NCBI GenBank assembly: GCA_902801515.1
Contig: CADCII010000023.1
Coordinates: 1-39,055 of the forward strand
Direction: 5' to 3'
From: an uncultured Lachnospiraceae bacterium
Lineage (GTDB): Bacteria > Bacillota > Clostridia > Lachnospirales > Lachnospiraceae
Length of the DNA: 39,055 nt
The notes under the pieces: model-generated
Database searches by the model: none
The model's input: only the letters and a program-made list of their open reading frames with translations
What the model was told of the DNA's origin: nothing
Translations under genes and position numbers: made by a program
Shown here: positions 23,225 through 31,586 of the stretch, piece after piece
How the letters are laid out: each line of letters starts with the position of its first letter
How positions within the stretch are numbered: position 1 is the first letter of the stretch

Positions 23225-23901
23225 ATCTGTCTACCATCCTCTTCAAGCAGCGGCTCAATTGCAGAAAATGATTCCTCCAGGGTTGGGAACACGCCAAAAC
23301 AGATCCCGGACAGTTCTTCATCCGGCTGCGACATGTCCGGTATCATGACTATATTGACACCGGCTTCGTGCGCGCTGACGATCCCATTGGGCGAGTCCTC
23401 AAACGCGATGCATTCTTCCGGTTTCAGGCTGAGTTTTCTGCACGCGTACTCATAGATGTCCGGAAACGGTTTTCCGCGCCTGACATCCTCCGCACATACG
23501 ATCTCATCAAAAAACTGCCAGAGTCCGGCCTTCCTGAGCATCGCTTCCTTGTCTTCCATACGCGACTGCGTCACTACCGCTTTCCTGACATGGGGGTATG
23601 CGCACACCTTTTCCAGAAATCCGGTCACGCCATCCTTCAATTCGGGATCGTGACTGACAAGGTACGGCTTCATGATCTCCTTGCGCCTTGCTCGGATCTT
23701 GTCATATACCCCTTTCTCCCCGAGGCTGCCTTCAAGCCGCTCCCTTGCTACCGTCGAATCACAGGAACGAAGGGCAAGGAGCGTCTCATGCGGGATACTG
23801 AACCCACAGTCCTCGCCCGCCTGCTTCCAGCAGCGGTAATAGACCTTCTCTGAATCAAAGATCAGACCGTCCAGATCAAACAGCAGTGCCTTAATCTTCA
23901 T
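23221..23901 (-). CDS. HAD-superfamily hydrolase, beta-phosphoglucomutase/phosphatase-like
   Basis: 226 aa. Motif I FDLDGLIFDSE (D9, D11), a helical cap, motif II VVTQS, and motif III/IV GKPFPDIYEYACRKL...CIAFEDSPNGIVSAHEAG are all present, as in subfamily IA (PGMB-like) enzymes acting on small sugar phosphates or nucleotides. Ribosome site GAGAGGATGG precedes ATG 23901. It sits 27 bp after the Gfo/Idh gene and overlaps yitT. Specific substrate not predictable. Confidence 0.9.
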   Translation of the reverse strand: MKIKALLFDLDGLIFDSEKVYYRCWKQAGEDCGFSIPHETLLALRSCDSTVARERLEGSLGEKGVYDKIRARRKEIMKPYLVSHDPELKDGVTGFLEKVCAYPHVRKAVVTQSRMEDKEAMLRKAGLWQFFDEIVCAEDVRRGKPFPDIYEYACRKLSLKPEECIAFEDSPNGIVSAHEAGVNIVMIPDMSQPDEELSGICFGVFPTLEESFSAIEPLLEEDGRQI

Positions 23902-23928
23902 ATCTGTCCCATCCTCTCTGATACGGCA

Positions 23929-24924
23929 TCACGCCAGGTTCCAGTCCCGCCGCAGTATATCACACTGAGACAGTACACTGAGCGTACGGTCATGGGTTAC
24001 GACCGGCGATTCCTTCAGCCCCTTCCTGATACAGTCATTAACATGGCAGATCTCATACTGGTAGCCCTCGTCGACAAGGCCTTCCACCTTTTGATCCACC
24101 GGAAATGAATATTCCTCTGTTTTTTCTCCATGGGTCACCAGCACCCTGTCCGGACTCCAGAAACGCGGAACCGTAATATAACCGTCTGTACCGTAGATAT
24201 AAGCCGTATCCAGCATGTCCGTCCGGATGCCGCTGGACATGACAGCCAGTTCTCCCCGGTCATACTGTGCGACGAACGCAGCCTGCTCATCCACCATAAG
24301 ATGCAGATGATCGGTGTTTACCGATGCAAGGCCGCGGATCGATACCGGGTCTTTGCCGTATACGATCTGTGCCATGTGAAGATCATACACACCCACATCG
24401 AGAAGACCGCCGCCCGCATTTTCAGGCCTTACCAGCCTTCCCTGATATTCATCCGGCACACGGAAGGAAAATGAGCAGTTCAGCGCGCGCACTTCTCCGA
24501 TCTGTCCATCCGCTATACACTTCTGAGCGAACTTTATAGCAGGAAAGAAATAAGTCCAGCAGGCCTCCATCAGGAAAACGCCGTTCTTCTTCGCGCACTC
24601 TGACATCTCCCTGAAGTCCCGGGCACTGACTGCAGCCGGCTTCTCCACCAGCACATGCTTCCCGGCATTCATAGCCCGGATGGCAAGCTCCTTATGGGCA
24701 TCATGCGGAACCGGAATATAGACAACATCAATATCCCCGCATCCGAGCAGTTCATCAAAGGACATGACCCTGCCGATATTCCATTTCTCAGCCATTGCCT
24801 TAGCGGTCCTGACTGTTCTGGAAGAGACCGCGCAGATCTCCATATCATCATGCTGGAGCGCACCCGGCAGCCAGCGGTTCAGTATCACGCCTGCTCCCAG
24901 CAGCCCCCATCTGATCTTTCTCAT
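23929..24924 (-). CDS. Gfo/Idh/MocA-family oxidoreductase
   Basis: 331 aa from MRKIRWGLLGAGVILNRWLPG (ATG 24924, GGAGG six bases upstream); a 13-residue upstream extension lacks a ribosome site. The dinucleotide motif GLLGAG, the EKP signature (HVLVEKPAAVSARDF) and the C-terminal GGGLLDVGVYDLHM segment define an NAD(P)-dependent sugar or dihydrodiol dehydrogenase-like enzyme. First gene of a four-gene operon (with HAD, YitT and YqeC-MocA). The name MocA here refers to a rhizopine gene and is unrelated to the cytidylyltransferase downstream. Confidence 0.92.
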   Translation of the reverse strand: MRKIRWGLLGAGVILNRWLPGALQHDDMEICAVSSRTVRTAKAMAEKWNIGRVMSFDELLGCGDIDVVYIPVPHDAHKELAIRAMNAGKHVLVEKPAAVSARDFREMSECAKKNGVFLMEACWTYFFPAIKFAQKCIADGQIGEVRALNCSFSFRVPDEYQGRLVRPENAGGGLLDVGVYDLHMAQIVYGKDPVSIRGLASVNTDHLHLMVDEQAAFVAQYDRGELAVMSSGIRTDMLDTAYIYGTDGYITVPRFWSPDRVLVTHGEKTEEYSFPVDQKVEGLVDEGYQYEICHVNDCIRKGLKESPVVTHDRTLSVLSQCDILRRDWNLA

Positions 24925-24964
24925 TTTTACCCTCCTGCAGCCTGCAAGCAGTTTACACTTCAAG

Positions 24965-24993
24965 AAACGCTGATTTATTAAAAATCAGCGTTT
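24965..24993 (-). terminator. Terminator-like hairpin after the carboxylesterase
   Basis: AAACGCTGATTT pairs with AAATCAGCGTTT around a short AT loop, in the gap between the esterase stop and the Gfo/Idh gene. Minus-strand tail TTCTTG is weak; the plus-strand side has TTTT. Probably ends esterase transcription. Confidence 0.55.
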
Positions 24994-25028
24994 TCGATAT
25001 ACTTATATTCTAATTCATATCATCTGAC

Positions 25029-26885
25029 TTAGCCAGTTCTTTTGGTCTGAGAATCGGACCGGTCACGGTCTTTTTCTATACTTCTGATCGCAGAACGTTT
25101 CATCAGGCGGTAGATAATATAGAAGACTGCTTCCAGAATAAGCAGGACCAGAACCGCAACCAGGATATCTCTGACCAGCACCCGCAGTGCATAATCCGCG
25201 ATCATATAATTGCCGTTGAAGTCATAATGCAGAAGCGGCTCGATGAGAACGCGCTGTTCCTTCAGCGGATCTGAAACCATCCTGATCTCATCCCCGAGGA
25301 TCTGTGTCTGCCTTGTAATCTCATCATACGGTTCCCAGTCATATTTCTCAGTTCCCGGGTCGGAAGTCTTTGCGAAATTGACCCACATCTCCTGTACCGT
25401 GCGGGACAGTTCCTCATCCGCTCTTTTACCGGTATATATTGTGTCATCAACATTGCCGAAGACATAGGCAAGTTCCACCGCATGGCAGGCACCATAATGA
25501 GGAATGTCGGATTCCTTGGTCCAGTAATACATATAGACCTTCCCGCCATTTCGCTCATGAGCGGACGCCTGGCTGATCGCCGGAACCCTGAACAGGAGGT
25601 CATTTAAAAACTCCGTGGAATTCCAGAGCAGGTTATCATTCTGCAGAGCCATGAATGCCCTTGCATATCCCTTTTCTTCATCAGCTATCCTGTTAACAGT
25701 ACTCTTATAGAAAAGCGGGACCGCAGCCTGATAGATCCGGAAGCCTCCGACCTCTCCGATCCAGTATCTCGTCTCATCCGCGTTGGTGCCGATCAGCATA
25801 TCCACATCTGCTGTTATCCCCGAATCATATGCCGCATGCAGGTCCTCCGGCAGGATGATCCCGTCTCTCTCCGGGAAATTGTTGTAATCATTCAGATCTT
25901 CATTGATCTCCATGATCTGCTCTTCGCTCAGGGCTACAAGATCGTCCATAGACTTCGCGCCGGTCTTCTTCAGCAGCTTTTCAGTCAGCAGCTGACACTC
26001 TTCCCTGCTGTATGTGAACGCAGGCGAACCGCTCTGCGCGATGATCCTCTTGAACAGGCCCTTCGCATCGTCGATCAGCGGGAGCAAAGATACACTGCTG
26101 CCGCCGGCAGACTCTCCGAAGATCGTCACATTATCCGGATCTCCGCCAAACTGGCGGATGTTCTCACGGACCCACTTCAGGGCACAGATCTGGTCCAGCA
26201 GGCCAAGATTGCCGCTGCCAGCATATTCCTCTCCCCCCTCAACGGAAGAAAAGTCCATGAATCCCATCAGGCCAACACGATAGTTGACCGTTACCAGGAC
26301 TACATCTTTCTGCGCACGGGCAAAATTATGCCCGTCATAGATCGGGTCTGCCGTCCCGCCCCATCCGTACGCGCCTCCCGGGAAGAACACCATAACCGCT
26401 TTTCTATCCGCATCTTCCGAGCTGTCAGACCAGATATTCAGCGTCAGGCAGTCCTCGCCCTTCGCATAGAAAGACGCCCTCTCCGATTCTGCTTCCGTCT
26501 GGATACAGGACTTTCCGAAATAAAATGCCTCATATGTTCCATCATCTTCCTTCGCCAGAACAGGAGGCTTCCATCTCAGTTCCCCGACGGGCGGCTCGGC
26601 ATATGGAATCCCTTTATAAGCACGAACTCCATCTGCTTCTCTTCCCACAAAGGTCCCGTTGCTGCACTTAACCGCAAGTTCCGTATCATAATCCCGGCCG
26701 TCGATCTGATGGTTCTCGCCATACATTGCAGCCATCTCTGTCCCCAGCAGGTCCTTCTCTTCCTTCGACCTGTAGCCGTCGGCAAAGACAACCCCCAGGA
26801 TCACTGCTGCAAGCATAAGAAGCCATCCCAGAAACCACAGCCGGAGATGTTTCTTTTTCTTTTTGTTTCCGTTTTCTTCCTTCAT
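25029..26885 (-). CDS. Membrane-anchored type-B carboxylesterase
   Basis: 618 aa from ATG 26885 (MKEENGNKKKKKHLRLWFLG); an upstream GTG (26981) or ATG (26954) would add a basic extension, and no start has a strong ribosome site. A Lys-rich head and one membrane helix (about 14-36, LRLWFLGWLLMLAAVILGVVF) precede a carboxylesterase/para-nitrobenzyl-esterase domain: GESAGGSSV nucleophile elbow, oxyanion-hole region VFFPGGAYGWGG, and the catalytic-His region YGACHAVELAYVFGN. A second helix (VLVRDILVAVLVLLILEAVFYIIYRLM) near the C terminus leaves a basic cytoplasmic tail, so the catalytic domain should face outward, tethered at both ends. Two anchors are unusual for this family. Natural ester substrate unknown. 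Confidence 0.9.
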   Translation of the reverse strand: MKEENGNKKKKKHLRLWFLGWLLMLAAVILGVVFADGYRSKEEKDLLGTEMAAMYGENHQIDGRDYDTELAVKCSNGTFVGREADGVRAYKGIPYAEPPVGELRWKPPVLAKEDDGTYEAFYFGKSCIQTEAESERASFYAKGEDCLTLNIWSDSSEDADRKAVMVFFPGGAYGWGGTADPIYDGHNFARAQKDVVLVTVNYRVGLMGFMDFSSVEGGEEYAGSGNLGLLDQICALKWVRENIRQFGGDPDNVTIFGESAGGSSVSLLPLIDDAKGLFKRIIAQSGSPAFTYSREECQLLTEKLLKKTGAKSMDDLVALSEEQIMEINEDLNDYNNFPERDGIILPEDLHAAYDSGITADVDMLIGTNADETRYWIGEVGGFRIYQAAVPLFYKSTVNRIADEEKGYARAFMALQNDNLLWNSTEFLNDLLFRVPAISQASAHERNGGKVYMYYWTKESDIPHYGACHAVELAYVFGNVDDTIYTGKRADEELSRTVQEMWVNFAKTSDPGTEKYDWEPYDEITRQTQILGDEIRMVSDPLKEQRVLIEPLLHYDFNGNYMIADYALRVLVRDILVAVLVLLILEAVFYIIYRLMKRSAIRSIEKDRDRSDSQTKRTG

Positions 26886-27013
26886 AACCTGTAACTGCTT
26901 TAATCTATTCTGTCTTTTCTTTACATCTGTGTCATATCTGCCGCACTGATCCATCACGTCCCGGCAAAATTTCGCCCGCACCCGGCATCTGACTTAAGCC
27001 GCGGTTTATTCAT

Positions 27014-27808
27014 TTACTCCAGGCAGATCACACTTCCTGCAGATATATAGTGCAGCGCATCGCCCATCAGTTCCTTCAGGAATCTGTACTGTTCCATGCC
27101 TGTACAGTGCCCGGTATAATAAACTGTCCTGTATCCGAGCAGCGCGTCAGCTGCCTCCCGCAGCCTTTCTCTGCCTGCGTCATCCAGAGCAATATCTTTA
27201 AAATGAAATCCGCCCACCAGTACATCCGGGGCAAACCAGTGCATAATGTTCAGAATCCCCCTGTGGGAACAGCCGCTGAACAGACAGCGCATCCCGCCCT
27301 CTTCCACCAGCAGATACTGCTCATGGCAGAAGTCTTCCGGACACAATACTCCATCCTTCTTCACACAAAGACCACTGCTGTCAACAGACGTTACTGTCTC
27401 CCTGCCATTGCCGGAATACAGAGTGATCCCCTCATCCACTCTGCATTCATCGCCGGCAAACAGGATCCTGCCGGATTCTTTCAGCCGGCAGTCCAGACCG
27501 ATATACCTGTCAGCTCCGTGGAAATGTTCCTCAAAAGCATGACAGTTCACATAGACAGGCGCTTTCTCGTTGATCTCAAGAAAACGCGTCAGCCCGCCTC
27601 CATGATCATAATGACCATGGGACAGAACCGCAAAATCCACGTCCCGAAGATCAACGCCAAGCTTTTCCGCATTCCGGGCAAAAGCGTCTGACTGTCCCGC
27701 GTCAAACAGGATTGTGTGCTTCCTGGTCTCAATCAGCAGACCGATCCCGTGTTCCGATGCAAAGCCGTCTCCACAGGAAGTATTCTCAATCAGAGTGGTA
27801 ATCCTCAT
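27014..27808 (-). CDS. MBL-fold metallohydrolase
   Basis: 264 aa from ATG 27808 (MRITTLIENTSCGDGF), with AAGAGG upstream; a GTG six bases earlier is possible. Metal motif SHGHYDHGGG (HxHxDH), later FSGCSHRGI and YYTGHCTGMEQY histidines. The N terminus and overall layout match the group annotated as 7,8-dihydropterin-6-yl-methyl-4-(beta-D-ribofuranosyl)aminobenzene 5'-phosphate synthase-like hydrolases; that methanopterin role is unlikely in this organism. Probably co-oriented with the esterase 128 bp downstream. Confidence 0.9.
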   Translation of the reverse strand: MRITTLIENTSCGDGFASEHGIGLLIETRKHTILFDAGQSDAFARNAEKLGVDLRDVDFAVLSHGHYDHGGGLTRFLEINEKAPVYVNCHAFEEHFHGADRYIGLDCRLKESGRILFAGDECRVDEGITLYSGNGRETVTSVDSSGLCVKKDGVLCPEDFCHEQYLLVEEGGMRCLFSGCSHRGILNIMHWFAPDVLVGGFHFKDIALDDAGRERLREAADALLGYRTVYYTGHCTGMEQYRFLKELMGDALHYISAGSVICLE

Positions 27809-27901
27809 AAGCACCTCTTATTCCAGGATTGATCCTGCAGCTGCCGGATACCGCCTCCTATAGAAAACATACGGATTCCATGCACAGTATCCATGCGATT
27901 G

Positions 27902-27910
27902 TGTTATAAT
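27902..27910 (+). promoter_or_regulatory. Extended -10 promoter of the 2-hydroxyacid dehydrogenase
   Basis: TGTTATAAT: TG one base before a perfect TATAAT (27905-27910), with no convincing -35 box, as allowed for extended -10 promoters. It drives the plus-strand gene starting at 28012 after a ~95-nt leader. A second TATAAT (near 27943) lacks supporting elements. Confidence 0.55.
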
Positions 27911-28011
27911 CGCTGAAGCTGCCTGACGTTGTGTTCATTTCATTATAATACAACTTCAGTGGGGTGTCCCCCGCCTGTGCAATTACCGTCTATCAACAAG
28001 GAGTCTGGAAA

Positions 28012-29010
28012 ATGGATAATCAGAAACTGCGTATCGCTGTATACAATTACCGCGATTTTGATGAAGCTCAGTTTTTTACCAAATTTGCCGAGACATATAA
28101 TGCAGAATACGTCATCATCCGTGAATCACCCAGTCCGGAGAATGCCCGCCTTGCCGAAGGCTGCCAGGGCGTCACGGTGATCACGACCGCGATCACTGAA
28201 GAGATCATCCGGATCTGGAAGGAAGTCGGAGTAAAACATATCTCCACCCGCACCATCGGATACGATCACGTTGACCTTGAAGCCGCCAGAAAATACGGCA
28301 TCACCGTAAGCAACGTCTCATACTCTACGGGAAGTGTTGCGGATTACACAGTCATGCTGATCCTGATGGCGCTTCGCAAGATGAAGATGATCATGAGACG
28401 TGCGGACGCCATGGATTATTCCCTGCCGGGAAGCCTCGGAAGGCAGATCGGCGGAATGACCGTAGGCGTGGTCGGCACAGGCCGCATCGGCGAACACGTG
28501 ATCCGCAATCTGAGCGGTTTCGGCTGCCGGATCCTCGCCAGCGATCCTTATGAAAATGAAGCTGTCAGGCAGTATGCCATATATGTCGACCGTGAGACCC
28601 TGTTCCGCGAAAGCGATGTGATCACATTCCATGTTCCCGCGCTGGAGGAAACACACCATATCGTCAACCGGGAAACACTCGCCATCATGAAAGACGGCGT
28701 CGTACTGGTCAACACCGCCCGCGGGAGCGTCATCGACACAGCCGCGCTTCTGGATGCACTGGAGAGTGGAAAAGTCGGCGCAGCTGCGCTGGATGTAATT
28801 GAAAATGAACTTGGAATCTTCTATGGAGACTATAAATATAAAGTGATCGGACACCGCGAGATGTCGATCCTGAAAGACCTGCCGAACGTACTGATGCTCC
28901 CGCACATGGCCTTCTACACAGAGAACGCCGTCAGCGACATGGTCGAGCACAGTATCGCAAGCATCGCACTGGAAGCACGCGGCGAGAGAAGCCCGAAGCG
29001 GGTGTGCTGA
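28012..29010 (+). CDS. D-isomer-specific 2-hydroxyacid dehydrogenase (D-lactate dehydrogenase/VanH-like)
   Basis: 332 aa from ATG 28012 (MDNQKLRIAVYNYRDFDEAQFF), with AAGGAG eight bases upstream; a 16-residue upstream extension is unlikely. NAD-binding motif VGVVGTGRIGEHV, catalytic Arg in NTARGSVID, Glu region EN/ELGIFYGDY, and catalytic His in LPHMAFYTENAV. The closest group by motif (SYSTGSVADYTVMLILMALRKMK; insert KYKVIGHREMSILKDLPNV) is D-lactate dehydrogenase/VanH. It reduces pyruvate or another 2-oxoacid with NADH. Monocistronic, with a hairpin after the stop. Confidence 0.93.
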   Translation: MDNQKLRIAVYNYRDFDEAQFFTKFAETYNAEYVIIRESPSPENARLAEGCQGVTVITTAITEEIIRIWKEVGVKHISTRTIGYDHVDLEAARKYGITVSNVSYSTGSVADYTVMLILMALRKMKMIMRRADAMDYSLPGSLGRQIGGMTVGVVGTGRIGEHVIRNLSGFGCRILASDPYENEAVRQYAIYVDRETLFRESDVITFHVPALEETHHIVNRETLAIMKDGVVLVNTARGSVIDTAALLDALESGKVGAAALDVIENELGIFYGDYKYKVIGHREMSILKDLPNVLMLPHMAFYTENAVSDMVEHSIASIALEARGERSPKRVC

Positions 29011-29047
29011 AACATACCGAAGAGGAGTCATTTCATAATGAAACTTA

Positions 29048-29079
29048 AAAGGTGCCATGGACATGTCCACGGCACCTTT
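29048..29079. terminator. Bidirectional hairpin between 2-hydroxyacid dehydrogenase and tRNA-Ser
   Basis: AAAGGTGCC and GGCACCTTT flank an inner TGGACATGTCCA palindrome, giving a long interrupted stem. Short T runs on both sides allow it to end transcription from the plus-strand dehydrogenase and from the minus-strand tRNA. Confidence 0.7.
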
Positions 29080-29088
29080 CGTGTTCAG

Positions 29089-29169
29089 CGGAGAGAGTGG
29101 GATTCGAACCCACGCGCCCAAAAAGGACGACCGCATTTCGACTCGTTATGACCACTTCGATATCTCTCC
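29089..29169 (-). tRNA. tRNA-Ser (anticodon CGA), probably defective: 5' anticodon strand missing
   Basis: The minus strand has a full acceptor stem (GGAGAGA/TCTCTCC, discriminator G), a D arm with TCG/CGA, a long variable arm (CGTCC-TTTTT-GGGCG) and a T arm (GTGGG-TTCGAAT-CCCAC), all typical of tRNA-Ser. The anticodon loop TCGAAA and its 3' strand TGCGG are there, but the expected 5' strand (about CCGCAT, 6 nt) between the D arm and loop is absent, giving 81 nt instead of ~87. Promoter and terminator are intact. Either a true deletion (pseudogene) or a sequencing/assembly loss within a hairpin. Confidence 0.75.
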
Positions 29170-29226
29170 GTATTCAATTGTATGCCCGCAGCATCCGGCA
29201 AATCACTCCTGCGGAAATACTACGAT

Positions 29227-29254
29227 ATTGTATCATAATATTCCACGAATTCAA
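29227..29254 (-). promoter_or_regulatory. Promoter of the tRNA-Ser gene
   Basis: Minus-strand TTGAAT (29249-29254), 16 bp, TACAAT (29227-29232), ~58 bp before the tRNA 5' end. Confidence 0.6.
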
Positions 29255-29277
29255 GAGTTAAATCGAGTTTGCTCCGG

Positions 29278-29787
29278 CTACAGTTCGACCGAAGGCGCGT
29301 TCCGCTTATTGTCACGCAGTCTCCGGAAAAATGAACTCAGCATACTGCTGCACTCTTCTTCCAGGACCCCCCTGGTGATCTCCACCTGATGATTAAACTG
29401 AGCAACCTGCAGCAGATTCATTACAGAACCTGCACATCCTGCTTTCGGGTTCATGGCACCTATGACACATCTGTCGATCCTTGACTGAACTATTGCCCCG
29501 GAACACATCTGACAGGGTTCCAGCGTTATATAGATAGTACAGCCCTCCAGCCGCCAGTCCCCCAGTTTTTTTGAGGCTTTGCGGATCGCATTCATCTCTG
29601 CGTGAGAGATTGTATTCAGGTCCGTGTTGCGCCGGTTATACCCGCGGGCAATGATCTTCCCCTCATATACGATCACACACCCGATCGGGACCTCGTCAAG
29701 CTTCTCGGCTCTTCGTGCCTGCGCAATGGCAGCTCTCATAAACTTTTTATCCGCTTTTTCATCCGGAACTGCACTCATCACGCTCAT
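29278..29787 (-). CDS. tadA: tRNA-specific adenosine deaminase TadA
   Basis: 169 aa from ATG 29787, with AGGAGG five bases upstream. Zinc deaminase signature: HAEMNAI (His ligand and proton-shuttle Glu) and PCQMCSGAI (two Cys ligands). TadA makes inosine at position 34 of tRNA-Arg(ACG), allowing CGU/CGC/CGA decoding. The C terminus (FFRRLRDNKRNAPSVEL) is the usual basic tail. It sits right after the SRP RNA gene, an arrangement related to the tadA-ffs-dnaX cluster of many Firmicutes, although dnaX is about 23 kb away here. Confidence 0.96.
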   Translation of the reverse strand: MSVMSAVPDEKADKKFMRAAIAQARRAEKLDEVPIGCVIVYEGKIIARGYNRRNTDLNTISHAEMNAIRKASKKLGDWRLEGCTIYITLEPCQMCSGAIVQSRIDRCVIGAMNPKAGCAGSVMNLLQVAQFNHQVEITRGVLEEECSSMLSSFFRRLRDNKRNAPSVEL

Positions 29788-29812
29788 CACAGCCTCCTGA
29801 TCCGCAAGTCAG

Positions 29813-29841
29813 AAAAAAGGGCAGTTCTCTCGGAACTGCCC
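29813..29841 (-). terminator. Terminator of the SRP RNA gene
   Basis: GGGCAGTTC and GAACTGCCC form a 9-bp stem with a 5-nt loop, followed on the minus strand by TTTTTT (29813-29818). It lies 10 nt after the SRP RNA 3' end and before tadA. Confidence 0.93.
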
Positions 29842-29850
29842 GTAGTATTC

Positions 29851-30118
29851 TAACCGTGCGCCTCCCTTCGACAGCACCCCACAGGCGCTTCCTTCACAGC
29901 CGGCTCTTCCCAGGCGACCTCGCGGCACACAGAAGATTCTGCTTAGTGCTGCTCCGTTCCCGACCTGACACGGTTCACAGAAATCTGTTGCGCAAGACCC
30001 AGACGTCAACACCACTTATGAAGGGCTGCCCCACAGAGAAACGGCCTCGGTTCGGCATCACCCCTGCTGTAGCGGATTGCAGGTACAGGGCACCGCTATC
30101 TCCCCGGCTGCACGGTAT
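29851..30118 (-). ncRNA. ffs: Signal recognition particle RNA, large (Bacillus/Clostridia) type
   Basis: About 268 nt on the minus strand. The conserved helix-8 domain is visible as GTGTCAGGTCGGGAACGGAG followed by CAGCAC, the Ffh-binding asymmetric and symmetric loops. The 5' end (ACCGTGC) pairs with the 3' end (GCACGGT), closing helix 5, and the 5' portion has an Alu-like domain, as in the ~270-nt scRNA of Bacillus. Flanked by a consensus promoter and a strong terminator. It targets membrane and secreted proteins through Ffh/FtsY. Confidence 0.95.
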
Positions 30119-30123
30119 TACAT

Positions 30124-30152
30124 ACTATACTGATTTCATTTCGTTTTGTCAA
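30124..30152 (-). promoter_or_regulatory. Promoter of the SRP RNA gene
   Basis: Minus-strand TTGACA (30147-30152), 17 bp, TATAGT (30124-30129), placed so that transcription starts at the predicted RNA 5' end. It lies only 10 bp past the htrA stop codon, and no terminator separates them. Confidence 0.88.
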
Positions 30153-30161
30153 ACTCGTCAA

Positions 30162-31442
30162 TCACTGAGTATCCTGGACATAATCCGAACGAAGTCCGAG
30201 TGTCACACTGAAATCCTTCTCCACGTATTCACCTTCTTCATTCTGGATCGACATAGTAACTTTCACAGTCTCTCCGCCTGCATAGTACGGAAGCAGTTCC
30301 TGAAGTTCAGTCATGTTCTCTATCTTCTCACCGTCGAAGCCGGTGATGATCATGCCGGCAGTGATACCCGCTTCGCTTGCAGGACCATTCTCACTGACAT
30401 CTGTCACATAGATTCCTTCCGGAATTCCGTAAACCTGCGCGACGTTGCTGGTCACATCCTGACCAACAATTCCCAGATACGGCAGCTGGTCATCGGCAAC
30501 CAGATCGCGTGTCTTCTTGTTCATCAGATCACGGATGATCGGAATGGCCTTGGATGTAGAAATTGCGTAACCCATGCCTTCAACGCCGCTGGCTCCGGCT
30601 TTGACAGAATTGATGCCGATCACTTCACCCTTCATATTCAGAAGAGCGCCGCCGGAATTACCCTGATTGATCGCAGCATCCGTCTGGATCAGGTCAGTAT
30701 AATCATTGTATCCAAGCCCGTCACTGACTCTGATGGTACGTCCCAGCGCAGAGATGATACCGGTCGTAACAGACTGTCCGTATCCGAGAGCATTTCCGAT
30801 CGCAACGACCTGCTCACCGACACGTACATCTTCAGAATCCGCCACATTGGCGATACGGATCTGATCCATAGTCTCTTCCGGGATATCTTTCAGCTTAACA
30901 GCCACGACTGCCAGGTCATCCGACTCGTCTTTGCCCTTTACAACTGCCTCGACCGACTCTTCATCAATGAATGAAACCGTCAGCTCCTGCGCATCCTCAA
31001 CCACATGGTTATTTGTAACGATCAGAAGTTCCTCGTCATTGTTGCCCATGATAACGCCGGTTCCAAGAGATTTGCTCTCATACTGGAAATTGCCGCCGCG
31101 GAACCAGTCCATAACTTCCTGAACGGAAGTATTTGTGATAGAGACCATTGCAGGCATAACGCTGGCGGCAACCTCAGCAACACCGGAATTCAAAATTGCT
31201 TCATCCGTTACATCCACAAGATCCGCTTTGGCTATGTCTCCAGTCGGAAACTCCGTCTCGGATTCTCCTGCCTGGGCTTCATCATCAGCCGCATCCTTGT
31301 CTTCTTCAGCAGCTTCATCTTTTTCATTATCCGAGATCTGAAGCTGTGTATCTTCCTGTGACGCGGAGAACGATGCCATTCCACCGGCCGCAACACCAAT
31401 CGTAACTGCTGCCAGAATACCTGCCAGAACTGCTTTCTTCAT
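30162..31442 (-). CDS. htrA: HtrA/DegP-type serine protease with PDZ domain
   Basis: 426 aa. A short cytoplasmic start and signal/anchor helix (MKKAVLAGILAAVTIGVAAGG), then an acidic linker (about 30-65), a trypsin-like S1C domain with His146 (TNNHVV), Asp176 (DDLAVV) and Ser263 (GNSGGAL), and one PDZ domain (about 320-410: LGIVGQDVTSNVAQVYGIPEGIYVTDVSENGPASEAGI). It degrades or refolds damaged extracytoplasmic proteins. A GAGGAGG site precedes the ATG. The upstream region carries 11-bp-phased direct repeats like those in front of the neighbouring secreted repeat protein, so the adjacent two-component system is the probable regulator. Confidence 0.95.
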   Translation of the reverse strand: MKKAVLAGILAAVTIGVAAGGMASFSASQEDTQLQISDNEKDEAAEEDKDAADDEAQAGESETEFPTGDIAKADLVDVTDEAILNSGVAEVAASVMPAMVSITNTSVQEVMDWFRGGNFQYESKSLGTGVIMGNNDEELLIVTNNHVVEDAQELTVSFIDEESVEAVVKGKDESDDLAVVAVKLKDIPEETMDQIRIANVADSEDVRVGEQVVAIGNALGYGQSVTTGIISALGRTIRVSDGLGYNDYTDLIQTDAAINQGNSGGALLNMKGEVIGINSVKAGASGVEGMGYAISTSKAIPIIRDLMNKKTRDLVADDQLPYLGIVGQDVTSNVAQVYGIPEGIYVTDVSENGPASEAGITAGMIITGFDGEKIENMTELQELLPYYAGGETVKVTMSIQNEEGEYVEKDFSVTLGLRSDYVQDTQ

Positions 31443-31586
31443 AAATATCTACCTCCTCAATAATTATCCATATGCACTGGATGTCAGCGCCTACATTCTT
31501 CAAGCTCCTCTGCATCCGGTTCACGACTCATCTTCAGGCACCTGTATCAGTACCCTGTCTTTATATCTGCATAGGATACGAGTGGA

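Noticed and set aside
28318-29136. 272-aa minus-strand frame opposite the 2-hydroxyacid dehydrogenase
   Set aside because: Shadow of a well-supported dehydrogenase; also runs through tRNA-Ser.
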